A DNA stretch of 9,620 bases from JBBQRS01 sp038214535 (GTDB taxonomy: Bacteria > Chloroflexota > Anaerolineae > CG2-30-64-16): contig JBBQRS010000153.1 in NCBI GenBank assembly GCA_038214535.1, forward strand, positions 1 through 9,620, written 5' to 3'. Positions 1-6,381 of the stretch are shown in pieces. Positions within the stretch are counted from its first letter, which is position 1, and every line of letters starts with the position of its first letter. A program made the position numbers and the translations under genes. The notes under the pieces were generated by a model. It had not been told where the DNA came from. It worked only from the letters and a program-made list of their open reading frames with translations, and ran no database searches.

Positions 1-132
1 AGTCACAATCATCTCGTCGCCAAGTTGGGCCAGTTAGCCACTGACTTCGAGACCTATCTCAAGACGACCAAGTTCGCGAGTCCGTTGCTCGCCAACCATG
101 ATTACCAGCGAATTTGTGCGAGATCTAAATGA
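1..132 (+). CDS. C-terminal fragment of an unidentified plus-strand protein (possibly a transposase end)
   Basis: Reading frame 1 is open from the window edge for 43 codons and ends in TGA at 130-132. The residues (SHNHLVAKLGQLATDFETYL, then a tail ending CARSK) have a balanced, helix-like composition unlike a GC-rich antisense shadow. No annotated minus-strand gene lies opposite it, so it is not explained as a shadow. The short helical tail after an HNH-like stretch is reminiscent of the C-terminal ends of IS630-type DDE transposases, but no catalytic residues are in view and this is only an impression. It is the only probable plus-strand gene and converges on the GH2 gene, whose stop is 137 bases away. 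It could equally be the end of any unrelated gene. Confidence 0.4.
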   Translation, partial: SHNHLVAKLGQLATDFETYLKTTKFASPLLANHDYQRICARSK

Positions 133-268
133 TTTCCCTATAAGCTATGTGGATTGCGGCGCGCTGCTGCTGCCCGGTGAGGCGCTCGAAATCCTGTTCA
201 TCAAGCAGCTCGTGTAGGCGTTACTTGCGGTCACCGGCTGCAAGCTGGTGCGCGTTAGCAGATGGCCC

Positions 269-2251
269 CTACGACCGGAATACCTCTCGCAGCGCGAGGG
301 CCGCGGGTTTGGGTTGGCCGTCGAAATCGAGGATGGCTGTGTTCGCGGCACAGGGGAACGCATCATGACCCATCCAGATGATCATGCCGCCGCACGCGGG
401 GAAGCGGTCCTTGCACGCGCGCGCGGCAATGGCTAACGCCTCGGCCTGCCGCGCCTGGCTCCAGGTCACATATTCGTCCAAGTCGGTCGGCTCGCGGCCC
501 ATTTCCGCCAGGAACACGGGCCATTCAATCCACCACGACGCGAGCCGCCAGATTGCGTTGGCTTCGGTGCCGGGTGTCTCAGGATAGGAGCCTTTGTGCC
601 GCCGGATGAGCGCGGCCGGGCTCGCGCCGGGCATCCCCACCTCGGAACGGAACAGGGCATCATCGTGCTGCCAATAGTCTATCCAGGCGGCCAGATCGCC
701 CCGCCGGTTCCAGGGGCCGTGAACGTCCCAATGCATCCCCTGCCCATATTCCGCGGCGGTCGCAAAGGCGCGCGGGCCGGAGGGAGATGCGGGAAGGAAG
801 CGTCGCGTGGGGTCTTGTGCGCCAACGACTTCCTGCAGGCGGCGGATCAGTGGGTGCGCGAGGGTGACCGGCCGCCCCATCCCCATGTGAGCGCCGTCGA
901 GGCTGCCTTGCAGCTCATTGCCTCCGCACCACAGCAACAGCGACACGTGATGCTGGCGGCGCGTGATGTAGGATGCCGCAATGCCGGCCAGTTCTGCGAT
1001 GACCGCAGGGTCTTCGGGTGGCCAGTTTTCGTAGGCCGAGGATGAGAGTGGGAACTCCTGCCAGACCAGGAGACCAAGTTGGTCGCAGAGGTCGTAGAAA
1101 ATCTCTCGTTCGAGCACGCCGCCACCCCACACGCGCAGCAAGTTGCACCCCATGTCTCGGTACTCCTCCAGGCGCAAGCGAATGTCCTCCACCGTCACAT
1201 CCGCGAAGTTGGGCCGAATGGGGGTCCAGTTGACGCCCTGTAGAAACACGGGCTGGCCGTTAATCGTGCAGAGCCACGGATCGGCCCCCGCGGGCGTGTC
1301 GCGACACGGCAGCCACACGATGGACTTGAACCCGACCGTCCGCACCTGCTCGTCATGTATCTGCCCTGCGGCGTCCACCATCCGGCAACGCAGCGCATAC
1401 AGTGGGCGGTCGCCGTGGGAACCAGCGCCGTTCGGCCACCAGAGCCTGACCGGCAATCCCTCCCAGGTCAGCGGGTTGCGGCTGAAATCCGCCGCGCTGA
1501 GCATGGTCTGGACTATGGGATGTGTCACGTCGTCCGTGGCGTACAGCGTCACCTCGATCTGGCAATCGTCCGCCTGCGTCGGTTTACTTGCGCGGCCCTC
1601 AATGCGCAGGCTGCCCGTGCCCGACGCGATATCCACGTCCGTGGTGCAGACAAGCCCTGCGAACTCGTACCCATCGCTGATTTCAAGCGTGACCGCATCC
1701 CAGATGCCCGTCTGTACGAAACGCGGCTGCCAATCCCAGGTATAGTAAAAACGGGGCTTCCATTCGCGAATCTGGCTGGTCCGGTTGTACATGCCGAGCC
1801 AGCGCGGGGGAAGGTCGAAGAGGATTTGCAGGCGGTTCTCGCCGGGTTGCAGGTTGGGGGTAAGGTCGAACGTATGGGGCACGAAGCTGCCCTGGAACGC
1901 GCCGACTTCCACCCCGTTTAGCAGCACCCATCCCGAGTAGTCCAGCCCCTCGCAGCGCAGGGTGACGCGCTGCCCTGTCGCGAGCCACGCGTCCGGCAGT
2001 GTGGCCTGGTAGAGCCACTGGCGATGCTCGACCCACTCACACGCGCGACCGTTGAGACCGATGTTCCAGTCGGGGAGCAGCCCCGCGGCGCGTAGGCTGC
2101 CCTGCACAGACCCCGGCACATGGCCGCGTACCGGCAGCACTTCCAGGCCGGGCATGGTACGGATGTCCTCCAATCGGCGGAACTGCCCGTGGTTCGGGGT
2201 CAGCCCGGCCAATACCCAGTCCAGTTGCGCGAGGTCTTTAACAATCTTCAC
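269..2251 (-). CDS. GH2-family glycoside hydrolase, beta-mannosidase-like
   Basis: A 660-residue, probably cytoplasmic enzyme (no signal peptide) predicted to remove terminal beta-mannose, or a related beta-sugar, from oligosaccharides by the retaining mechanism. Layout: an N-terminal sugar-binding beta-sandwich (about 1-190) with the mannosidase-like YTWDWQPRFVQTGIW stretch at 170-184; an Ig-like domain (about 195-310); then a TIM barrel (about 325-660) with NWTPIRPNF (341-349) and LLRVWGGG (371-378). The acid/base Glu is E446 in WCGGNE and the nucleophile is E537 in FRSEVGM. Their spacing of 91 residues is close to that in characterised beta-mannosidases. The chain ends right after the barrel signature DFDGQPKPA, so it lacks the C-terminal sandwich domains that bring typical family members to about 800-850 residues. 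The start is GTG, chosen because a perfect AGGAGG lies 6 bases upstream and the homology begins there. It is a separate unit downstream of the tRNA terminator. GH2 membership is firm; the mannose specificity is inferred. Confidence 0.9.
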   Translation of the reverse strand: MKIVKDLAQLDWVLAGLTPNHGQFRRLEDIRTMPGLEVLPVRGHVPGSVQGSLRAAGLLPDWNIGLNGRACEWVEHRQWLYQATLPDAWLATGQRVTLRCEGLDYSGWVLLNGVEVGAFQGSFVPHTFDLTPNLQPGENRLQILFDLPPRWLGMYNRTSQIREWKPRFYYTWDWQPRFVQTGIWDAVTLEISDGYEFAGLVCTTDVDIASGTGSLRIEGRASKPTQADDCQIEVTLYATDDVTHPIVQTMLSAADFSRNPLTWEGLPVRLWWPNGAGSHGDRPLYALRCRMVDAAGQIHDEQVRTVGFKSIVWLPCRDTPAGADPWLCTINGQPVFLQGVNWTPIRPNFADVTVEDIRLRLEEYRDMGCNLLRVWGGGVLEREIFYDLCDQLGLLVWQEFPLSSSAYENWPPEDPAVIAELAGIAASYITRRQHHVSLLLWCGGNELQGSLDGAHMGMGRPVTLAHPLIRRLQEVVGAQDPTRRFLPASPSGPRAFATAAEYGQGMHWDVHGPWNRRGDLAAWIDYWQHDDALFRSEVGMPGASPAALIRRHKGSYPETPGTEANAIWRLASWWIEWPVFLAEMGREPTDLDEYVTWSQARQAEALAIAARACKDRFPACGGMIIWMGHDAFPCAANTAILDFDGQPKPAALALREVFRS

Positions 2252-2321
2252 GGTGTTCCTCCTGGCTGTGACGCGTACGGAGAATAACTTGCGAGGTCGC
2301 AGTAACCTTCGGCTTCACCAT
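2238..2321 (-). CDS. Possible 27-residue leader ORF overlapping the GH2 start
   Basis: An ATG (2321-2319) is preceded by AAAGAGGAG at 2335-2327, leaving 5 bases between GAGGAG and ATG: a strong ribosome binding site. The frame runs 27 codons, beginning MVKPKVTATS and ending HREDC, to a TAA at 2240-2238. It therefore overlaps the first 14 bases of the GH2 gene in another frame. The peptide is basic and polar, with no membrane segment, no signal peptide and no run of a single amino acid as in attenuation peptides. Possible roles are translational coupling to the glycosidase or a leader peptide. It could also be the remnant of a longer gene, or chance. The strong ribosome binding site is the main support; no homologue is recognised. 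Confidence 0.35.
   Translation of the reverse strand: MVKPKVTATSQVILRTRHSQEEHREDC
2258..2263 (-). promoter_or_regulatory. Shine-Dalgarno AGGAGG fixing the GTG start of the GH2 gene
   Basis: On the minus strand AGGAGG is followed by AACACC and then GTG. The match is perfect and the 6-base spacing is near ideal, which decides in favour of the GTG start for the glycosidase. It lies inside the 27-codon leader ORF, so translation of that ORF would pass through this site. Confidence 0.8.
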
Positions 2322-2435
2322 GAGATCTCCTCTTTGGACATGAATGCCGATAACCGAGGGCGGCGTTTTTTTGTCCTGGAGGGTGACCGAGAGATTATCG
2401 AGCCGTGAGGTCTGAGGTAACGAAGGTCGCTTAAC

Positions 2436-2475
2436 CAAAAACCACACGGGTGGTCAAATCGCCAACCCGTGTGGT
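2436..2475 (-). terminator. Intrinsic terminator after tRNA-Pro
   Basis: Read on the minus strand, ACCACACGGG (2475-2466) is followed by a 15-base loop and then CCCGTGTGGT (2450-2441), a perfect 10-base-pair stem. It runs directly into TTTTT (2441-2437, sharing the last stem base). It begins 6 bases after the tRNA 3' end, which is the expected layout for ending the tRNA transcript. It also insulates the GH2 gene from upstream transcription. Confidence 0.85.
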
Positions 2476-2480
2476 CAAAG

Positions 2481-2554
2481 TCGGGGAGAGAGGATTTGAA
2501 CCTCCGGCCTCACGGACCCGAACCGTGCGCGCTACCTGTCTGCGCCACTCCCCG
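2481..2554 (-). tRNA. tRNA-Pro, anticodon CGG
   Basis: A complete 74-base cloverleaf. The acceptor stem is CGGGGAG/CTCCCCG with discriminator A, and the C1-G72 pair with A73 is typical of bacterial tRNA-Pro. T8 and G9 are followed by a D stem GCGC/GCGC with GG in the loop. The anticodon stem is CACGG/CCGTG around the loop TTCGGGT, giving anticodon CGG, which reads CCG proline codons. The variable loop is AGGCC. The T stem is GGAGG/CCTCT (one G-T pair) around the canonical TTCAAAT. The 3' CCA is not encoded (the next bases are CTT) and must be added after transcription. It has its own promoter and terminator and is a single-gene unit between the operon and the glycosidase gene. Confidence 0.96.
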
Positions 2555-2565
2555 ATAACTTCTCC

Positions 2566-2595
2566 ATTATAGTTCCACTTACGCCACAATGCAAA
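2566..2595 (-). promoter_or_regulatory. Sigma-70-type promoter of tRNA-Pro
   Basis: On the minus strand a perfect -10 box TATAAT (2571-2566) is preceded by TTTGCA (2595-2590), a 4-of-6 match to the -35 consensus, with an 18-base spacer. TTGCAT with a 17-base spacer is an alternative -35. Transcription would begin around 2558-2559, only a few bases before the tRNA 5' end, so the primary transcript has almost no leader. Confidence 0.75.
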
Positions 2596-2640
2596 CTGGT
2601 CCAGGGTCGGTGAAGAATTCTAATAATCTAACCCAAAAAT

Positions 2641-2672
2641 GGGACGCGGACGAGCGCGGATGGACGCAGATT
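2641..2672. repeat. Short degenerate GC-rich tandem repeat
   Basis: Three imperfect units of about 10-11 bases follow each other: ACGCGGACG, AGCGCGGATGG and ACGCAGATT. It lies in the spacer between the tRNA promoter and the inverted repeat, and no coding frame covers it. Similar purine-rich GCGGATGGACGCAGAT strings are, from memory, scattered in some bacterial intergenic regions. The function is unknown and the boundaries are soft. Confidence 0.35.
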
Positions 2673-2722
2673 GAGCTCCGGCAGGAGCATCAACGCTGAT
2701 CTGACATCGCGCGTCTCTCTTC

Positions 2723-2781
2723 TTCGTAGTGACGGCTACAGCCGTTGAGGGCAATACACCGGCTGAAGCCGTCACTACGAA
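2723..2781. repeat. Paired-palindrome inverted repeat (REP/MITE-like)
   Basis: The left arm (2723-2744) and right arm (2760-2781) are each 22 bases. They are inverted copies with a single mismatch, separated by a 15-base loop. The outer ends read TTCGTAGTGACGGCT and AGCCGTCACTACGAA. Each arm is also a palindrome in itself (ACGGCT-AC-AGCCGT on the left, CGGCT-GA-AGCCG on the right), so it can fold as one long hairpin or as two small ones. It sits about 70 bases downstream of the amidohydrolase stop and could act as an RNA 3'-end stabiliser or transcription barrier. It lacks the T-run of a standard terminator. The form suggests a dispersed palindromic element, but there is only one copy in the window. 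Confidence 0.7.
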
Positions 2782-2849
2782 ATGGCTGGTCAGGCTACGA
2801 AGGGGAAAGACGTGATGATCTGGGAGTATTCGGATAAATTTTCAGAGTT

Positions 2850-4031
2850 TTACGAGCTTGCCGCCACGCCCAGATAGCGGGCCGCCGCGCCCGTCAGGAC
2901 GCGCGCCTGCAACTCAAGTTGTGACAGGCTTACGTACTCCGGCGTGGCGTGGGCACGTTCCAACCCGCACCCATAATACACGGCGGGCAGACCGCCCTCG
3001 TTGGCAAAGTTCGAGGCGTCGCCTACGGCGGAGAAGGCTGCCAGCGGCAGCTGTTGTTCCGTCGTCGCCTGATAAGCAGCCTGCAACGCTTGAACCGCAG
3101 GCTCATCCTCTGCGGTCAGAAAGCCGTCCTTCGTCTTGACCAGATCGAGCCGGATTGTCGCCGGGGTCGTCCGGCGGATGGCATCCAGTCTCGCTTCGAA
3201 CTCGGCCTGGATTTCGGGGAAACGGCGCTGCGGCGCATATCGGCGCGTACCGACAATGCGACATTGCGTCGGCACACGATTGTAAAAATCGCCGCTTTCA
3301 AACTGCCCGATGAAGAGCGATTCGGTTCCTACATAGGGTAGCGAAGGCCCGGCGTGCAATTCAGCGGCCCAGGCGCGCAACATAGCGGCCACATCCAACC
3401 CTACCAGCAGCGGATGCGGTAGATCCACCGGCGCCTGCAACTCGTGGAGCGGCTCACCGGGACGATCAATCAGGATTTCGTAGGTGCTCATCCCCCGACC
3501 GGTGATGGCGACGGCATCAACCGGTCCCTCTACGCAAATCACAGAATCGCCCAGGATGCCGCGCTCGATGAGACGCAACAGACTTTGCGCCCGCCCCAGC
3601 GGGGCCTCGTGCAACCCATAGGCGCACACCATCAACCGACCCTGCATCTGATCGCGCACACCCAGCATCACGCGCACGGTTTCCAGAACCGCGGCCAGCG
3701 GCCCCTTCATATCGCACGCCCCGCGCCCGTAGAGCACGCCATCCTGAATGTAGGGCGGCTCCTGCTCGACGGGGATCACGTCCAGGTGACCGGCCAGTTC
3801 CAGCGTCGGGCCGGGGCGCGCGCCCTCCACATAGGCGATAACGCTGGGCGAGCCGGGGATATCCTCATCAAACTGGACTTCGAGACCCAACTCGCGCAAA
3901 CAGGCGGCGTAGTACTCGGCGACGGCATGTGAGTCACCCGTAGGGCTGGGAATGGCAACCAGTTCCAGCGCCTGGCGGAAGACGTTTTCGGCGTTCACAC
4001 GGTCTTGTAGTTGAGTGATGATGCTGTTCAT
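2850..4031 (-). CDS. M20-family metallopeptidase / amidohydrolase (ArgE/DapE/carboxypeptidase G2 type)
   Basis: A 393-residue cytoplasmic zinc-dependent hydrolase, expected to cleave an N-acyl or peptide bond on an amino compound. The fold signatures are in order: PSPTGDS (28-34), the GHLDVIPVE metal-binding loop with H82 and D84, GRGACDMKG with bridging D107, a glutamate loop at 138-146 reading YGLHEAPLG, E168 in VEGP, and the last metal histidine H361 in AHATPEYV. The catalytic base E142 is present, but the usual second Glu of the DEE motif is Ala143, so one metal ligand appears replaced. A lid/dimerisation domain covers about 178-295. The frame stays open upstream to 4205, but the start is set at 4031 because GAGAGG lies 6 bases before it and family similarity begins there. 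The gene follows the GNAT gene after 10 bases, with its ribosome binding site overlapping that gene's stop. The substrate is unknown. Confidence 0.87.
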   Translation of the reverse strand: MNSIITQLQDRVNAENVFRQALELVAIPSPTGDSHAVAEYYAACLRELGLEVQFDEDIPGSPSVIAYVEGARPGPTLELAGHLDVIPVEQEPPYIQDGVLYGRGACDMKGPLAAVLETVRVMLGVRDQMQGRLMVCAYGLHEAPLGRAQSLLRLIERGILGDSVICVEGPVDAVAITGRGMSTYEILIDRPGEPLHELQAPVDLPHPLLVGLDVAAMLRAWAAELHAGPSLPYVGTESLFIGQFESGDFYNRVPTQCRIVGTRRYAPQRRFPEIQAEFEARLDAIRRTTPATIRLDLVKTKDGFLTAEDEPAVQALQAAYQATTEQQLPLAAFSAVGDASNFANEGGLPAVYYGCGLERAHATPEYVSLSQLELQARVLTGAAARYLGVAASS

Positions 4032-4037
4032 GTGTAC

Positions 4038-4043
4038 CCTCTC
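4038..4043 (-). promoter_or_regulatory. Ribosome binding site fixing the M20 start
   Basis: GAGAGG lies 6 bases upstream of the ATG at 4031 and overlaps the TGA stop of the preceding acetyltransferase gene (4044-4042). This favours the 393-residue protein over the longer open frame that would run back inside the acetyltransferase gene. It also implies translational coupling. Confidence 0.65.
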
Positions 4044-5316
4044 AGAGCGGACCAAGATAAAAATACGGCGTACAGAGGTATGACGTGAGTTCCGGGAACA
4101 GGATATCGAGCAAGTGGCGACGCTCCGCACGGACGACGATATCGGGCCAGGCATCCCACAGCGCAGCAAGCCCGCGATAGCCCAGCGCCAGACGCACGAA
4201 GGCATCCGGCGGGATACAGAGATCGCCGCCGTCGGCGCCCATCGAGGAATCCACGAAGCCGATGGCTTCCACGGCGAGCAGCTTTCCCTCCACGAAACGC
4301 AACCGGAACGCCTCGCGGAACAGATTGATCGTGATCGCGCCCGTCAAGCCGGCGCAATCTGAGGCCGCCAGACGACGCTCAAGGGCCGGGCCGATTCTGG
4401 TCAGGAAGGCCGCGGAGTCTGGAATGCGAAACAACCACTGGTAGGTTGGCCTGGGCTGGCTCCCCAGGCTGCGCGCGGCCTGAATCAGATCGCCGGACTG
4501 AGGCCAGGCCAGATTTAGAACGCCGTCCGTCGCGGCGCGCAACCGGCGCAGCACCGCCATACCAGCTTCATGGCCGGTGACTGCGCTTTCGATGACGGTG
4601 AGGGCGCCCCCGCCGTTGGTCGGGGGAACCACGACGTAACCGACGGCCTGCCCCGTGTTTTGATCTATCACCAGTTGCACGGGGAAACAGGCGCGCTCCA
4701 GCAGGTAACGCCAGTAGGCAGCATCTCGCTCGACGTGAAACATAACCGGGTTCATCGCATCTTGATACAACTTGGTGAGAACCGGCGCGTCGGCGGCAGA
4801 TGCGGGTCTAAAGGTATGGCGTTGTCGCGCTTCACGGGTTCCGGGCGGAATCGCGCTCGCGGCGAGGGTGTCATAAGAGCGATGGTCAACCGCATAGGCG
4901 TAGCCGAATTGGCGATAGTAGTACGGGATGCCCTCGATCAAGCACAAGTCGAAACCGCGCGCCGCGGTCACGCGGTGAAAGCGCTCGATCATGGCCCGCA
5001 CCAGGCCGCGCCGCCGATAATCGGGATGTGTCACCACCATTTCCAGCATGGCGGCGCGCAGCGCGATGCCTTCGAACCGACACTCCCAGGGAATGAGACA
5101 AATCGTCGCGATGGTCCGGCCGGTCGCCCGATCCTCGACAATCGTGAAGTCATCATGGCCCATTCCGGGATGGCACGTCAAAAGTTCCCTGCACGTGCGC
5201 CCTTCACCCCCACTCACGATCTCCGTGTGCAACGCAACATATGGCTCGACGTCGCGTTCGTCGCGCACGCTGCGCATCACCAACCCATGCCCCAGGTCCG
5301 TCAGATCATCCGTCAT
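4042..5316 (-). CDS. Eis-like GNAT acetyltransferase with SCP2-type C-terminal domain
   Basis: A 424-residue protein predicted to transfer an acetyl group from acetyl-CoA to an amine. The N-terminal GNAT domain (about 10-150) holds motif A, LEMVVTHPDYRRRGLVRAMI (91-110), whose RRRGLV loop contacts the CoA pyrophosphate. It is followed by GIPYYYRQFGYAYAV (129-143), a signature of the Eis/multi-domain GNAT group. A second degenerate GNAT-like domain (about 165-300) carries no clear CoA loop. The C-terminal part (about 315-424), with NLFREAFRLRF, an IPPDAFVRLALGY stretch and a final LFPEL...YFYLGPL, fits the SCP2-like domain that completes Eis proteins. The length matches that family (about 400). 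There is no strong Shine-Dalgarno; the start lies 18 bases after the upstream stop, so translation is probably coupled. Eis relatives acetylate multiple amines, including aminoglycosides; the substrate here is unknown. Confidence 0.85.
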   Translation of the reverse strand: MTDDLTDLGHGLVMRSVRDERDVEPYVALHTEIVSGGEGRTCRELLTCHPGMGHDDFTIVEDRATGRTIATICLIPWECRFEGIALRAAMLEMVVTHPDYRRRGLVRAMIERFHRVTAARGFDLCLIEGIPYYYRQFGYAYAVDHRSYDTLAASAIPPGTREARQRHTFRPASAADAPVLTKLYQDAMNPVMFHVERDAAYWRYLLERACFPVQLVIDQNTGQAVGYVVVPPTNGGGALTVIESAVTGHEAGMAVLRRLRAATDGVLNLAWPQSGDLIQAARSLGSQPRPTYQWLFRIPDSAAFLTRIGPALERRLAASDCAGLTGAITINLFREAFRLRFVEGKLLAVEAIGFVDSSMGADGGDLCIPPDAFVRLALGYRGLAALWDAWPDIVVRAERRHLLDILFPELTSYLCTPYFYLGPL

Positions 5317-5334
5317 GGGTGCATCGCCGGCGCA

Positions 5335-6354
5335 TTACAGCATTACCGGCGCGCCGGTCGCAGCCGATTCGCGCGCGGCGAGTGAGATACGGGTGATTTC
5401 CGCCGCGTCTTCGGCCAGAATGGCGGGCCGCGTCCCGGCCAGGAAGTCGTCAATCCAGAAGCTCTCCCAGTTGGGCGCGTGCTCAGGCAGCGGCAGCGTC
5501 GCATGGCCGTCCGGCCCATCCAGGGCGACGACCACCGTGTTGGAATCTTCGGCGGCGCGGTGGATGCTGATGACGCCTTCCGGCCCCACGATCTCCATCT
5601 GCCACGAAGGATAGGCCACGCGGTTACAGAAATACATATCGAACGCGGCCTGCCCGCCTGAGGCAAGCCGCATTTCGATCCGGCCGCAGTCCATGAAGGG
5701 GCTGTCGGGCGTCGTATAGTTGCCGTATTGCGCGTAGACCGTCTGCACCGGCTCGTCCATCAGGTGTTGCACCAGGTCAATGCCATACCAACCCAGCGAA
5801 AGCTCCGGCCCACCTTCCTCCGGGTTGCGATACCAGTCGTTGGCGTGAAACACGTCCAGCGTGCCGTGGTGGTGGCACAGCCGCATCGAAAAGGGTTTGC
5901 CGATGCGCCCGGCCTGCACGGCCTGGTGTGCAGCCACCATGGCCGGCAGGAAGCGGGCGCTGGGGCCGGAGGCGATCTTCACGTCATAGCGCTGCTGGGC
6001 CTCGACAATGCGCTCCGCGTCGGCAAGGCTCGTGGCGAAGGTCTTCGGGATGAAGATATTGACGCCGAGTTGCGCCATGCGTTCGGCCCACATGGCGTGT
6101 TCCGTGTGCGGGGTGATGAGCGCGACGGTATCGAGTTTCTCCCCGACGACCATTGCCTCGGCGTCTTCATAGAGACGCAGGCCGAACCGTTCGGCATACT
6201 CCGCCGGCGTCATGCCCAGCATCTCGAGGATCGCGCGGTCATCCACGCCCAGCGTGGCGGCGCCCAGAAACTGCACGTCTGAATGCACGTGCAGCGCGCG
6301 TCCGAGAGTCATCGGCCAGTACAACCCGGCAAGACCAACCATTCCTGCCCGCAT
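5335..6354 (-). CDS. Divergent Gfo/Idh/MocA-family oxidoreductase
   Basis: A 339-residue cytoplasmic protein of the NAD(P)-dependent sugar/cyclitol dehydrogenase family. The N-terminal Rossmann domain (1-125) begins MRAGMVGLAGLYWPMTLG, where the usual GxGxxG is altered to GLAGLY. The EKP motif reads FIPKTFA, with Lys104 kept but the Glu and Pro replaced. In the C-terminal sheet domain the motif GGPELSLGWYGIDLVQHLM (181-199) has Ser186 and Tyr190 where active members normally show Asp and His. Dehydrogenase activity is therefore uncertain; it may use a different mechanism or serve as a binding subunit. The start is set at 6354, where AGGAG is 7 bases upstream. The longer open frame starting at 6408 would run through the intergenic hairpin and is rejected. 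The gene lies between the aminotransferase (83 bases) and the acetyltransferase (18 bases). Confidence 0.85.
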   Translation of the reverse strand: MRAGMVGLAGLYWPMTLGRALHVHSDVQFLGAATLGVDDRAILEMLGMTPAEYAERFGLRLYEDAEAMVVGEKLDTVALITPHTEHAMWAERMAQLGVNIFIPKTFATSLADAERIVEAQQRYDVKIASGPSARFLPAMVAAHQAVQAGRIGKPFSMRLCHHHGTLDVFHANDWYRNPEEGGPELSLGWYGIDLVQHLMDEPVQTVYAQYGNYTTPDSPFMDCGRIEMRLASGGQAAFDMYFCNRVAYPSWQMEIVGPEGVISIHRAAEDSNTVVVALDGPDGHATLPLPEHAPNWESFWIDDFLAGTRPAILAEDAAEITRISLAARESAATGAPVML

Positions 6355-6361
6355 GAGTTTG

Positions 6362-6366
6362 CTCCT
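6362..6366 (-). promoter_or_regulatory. Ribosome binding site AGGAG fixing the start of the divergent Gfo/Idh gene
   Basis: AAGGAG followed by a 7-base spacer leads to the ATG at 6354. This decides against the upstream in-frame ATG at 6408, which has no such site and would add 18 residues of unfamily-like sequence. Confidence 0.7.
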
Positions 6367-6381
6367 TGCAGCATGCAGCAA

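Noticed and set aside
229..249. CTTGC...GCAAG hairpin as terminator of the GH2 gene
   Set aside because: The stem is only five base pairs with no T-run on the minus strand, which is too weak to call. No convincing GH2 terminator was found before the left edge.
2342..2372. Possible plus-strand terminator (GCCG...CGGC followed by seven T)
   Set aside because: The stem has only 4-5 base pairs around an 11-base loop, and no plus-strand gene ends nearby. The T-run is more simply part of the GH2 leader.
2379..2425. Promoter for the GH2 gene with GATAAT as the -10 box
   Set aside because: GATAAT on the minus strand is a fair -10, but the candidate -35 boxes are poor or wrongly spaced (15 or 19 bases). 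A promoter must exist in this leader, but I cannot place it.
4032..4205. Longer N-terminus for the M20 protein (58 extra codons)
   Set aside because: It would lie inside the acetyltransferase gene, its residues do not look like the family, and a ribosome binding site with correct spacing supports the start at 4031.
4570..5385. Plus-strand open frame of 271 codons opposite the acetyltransferase gene
   Set aside because: It lies antisense to a gene with clear GNAT motifs, has no ribosome binding site or family motifs, and is a common by-product of GC-rich codon use.
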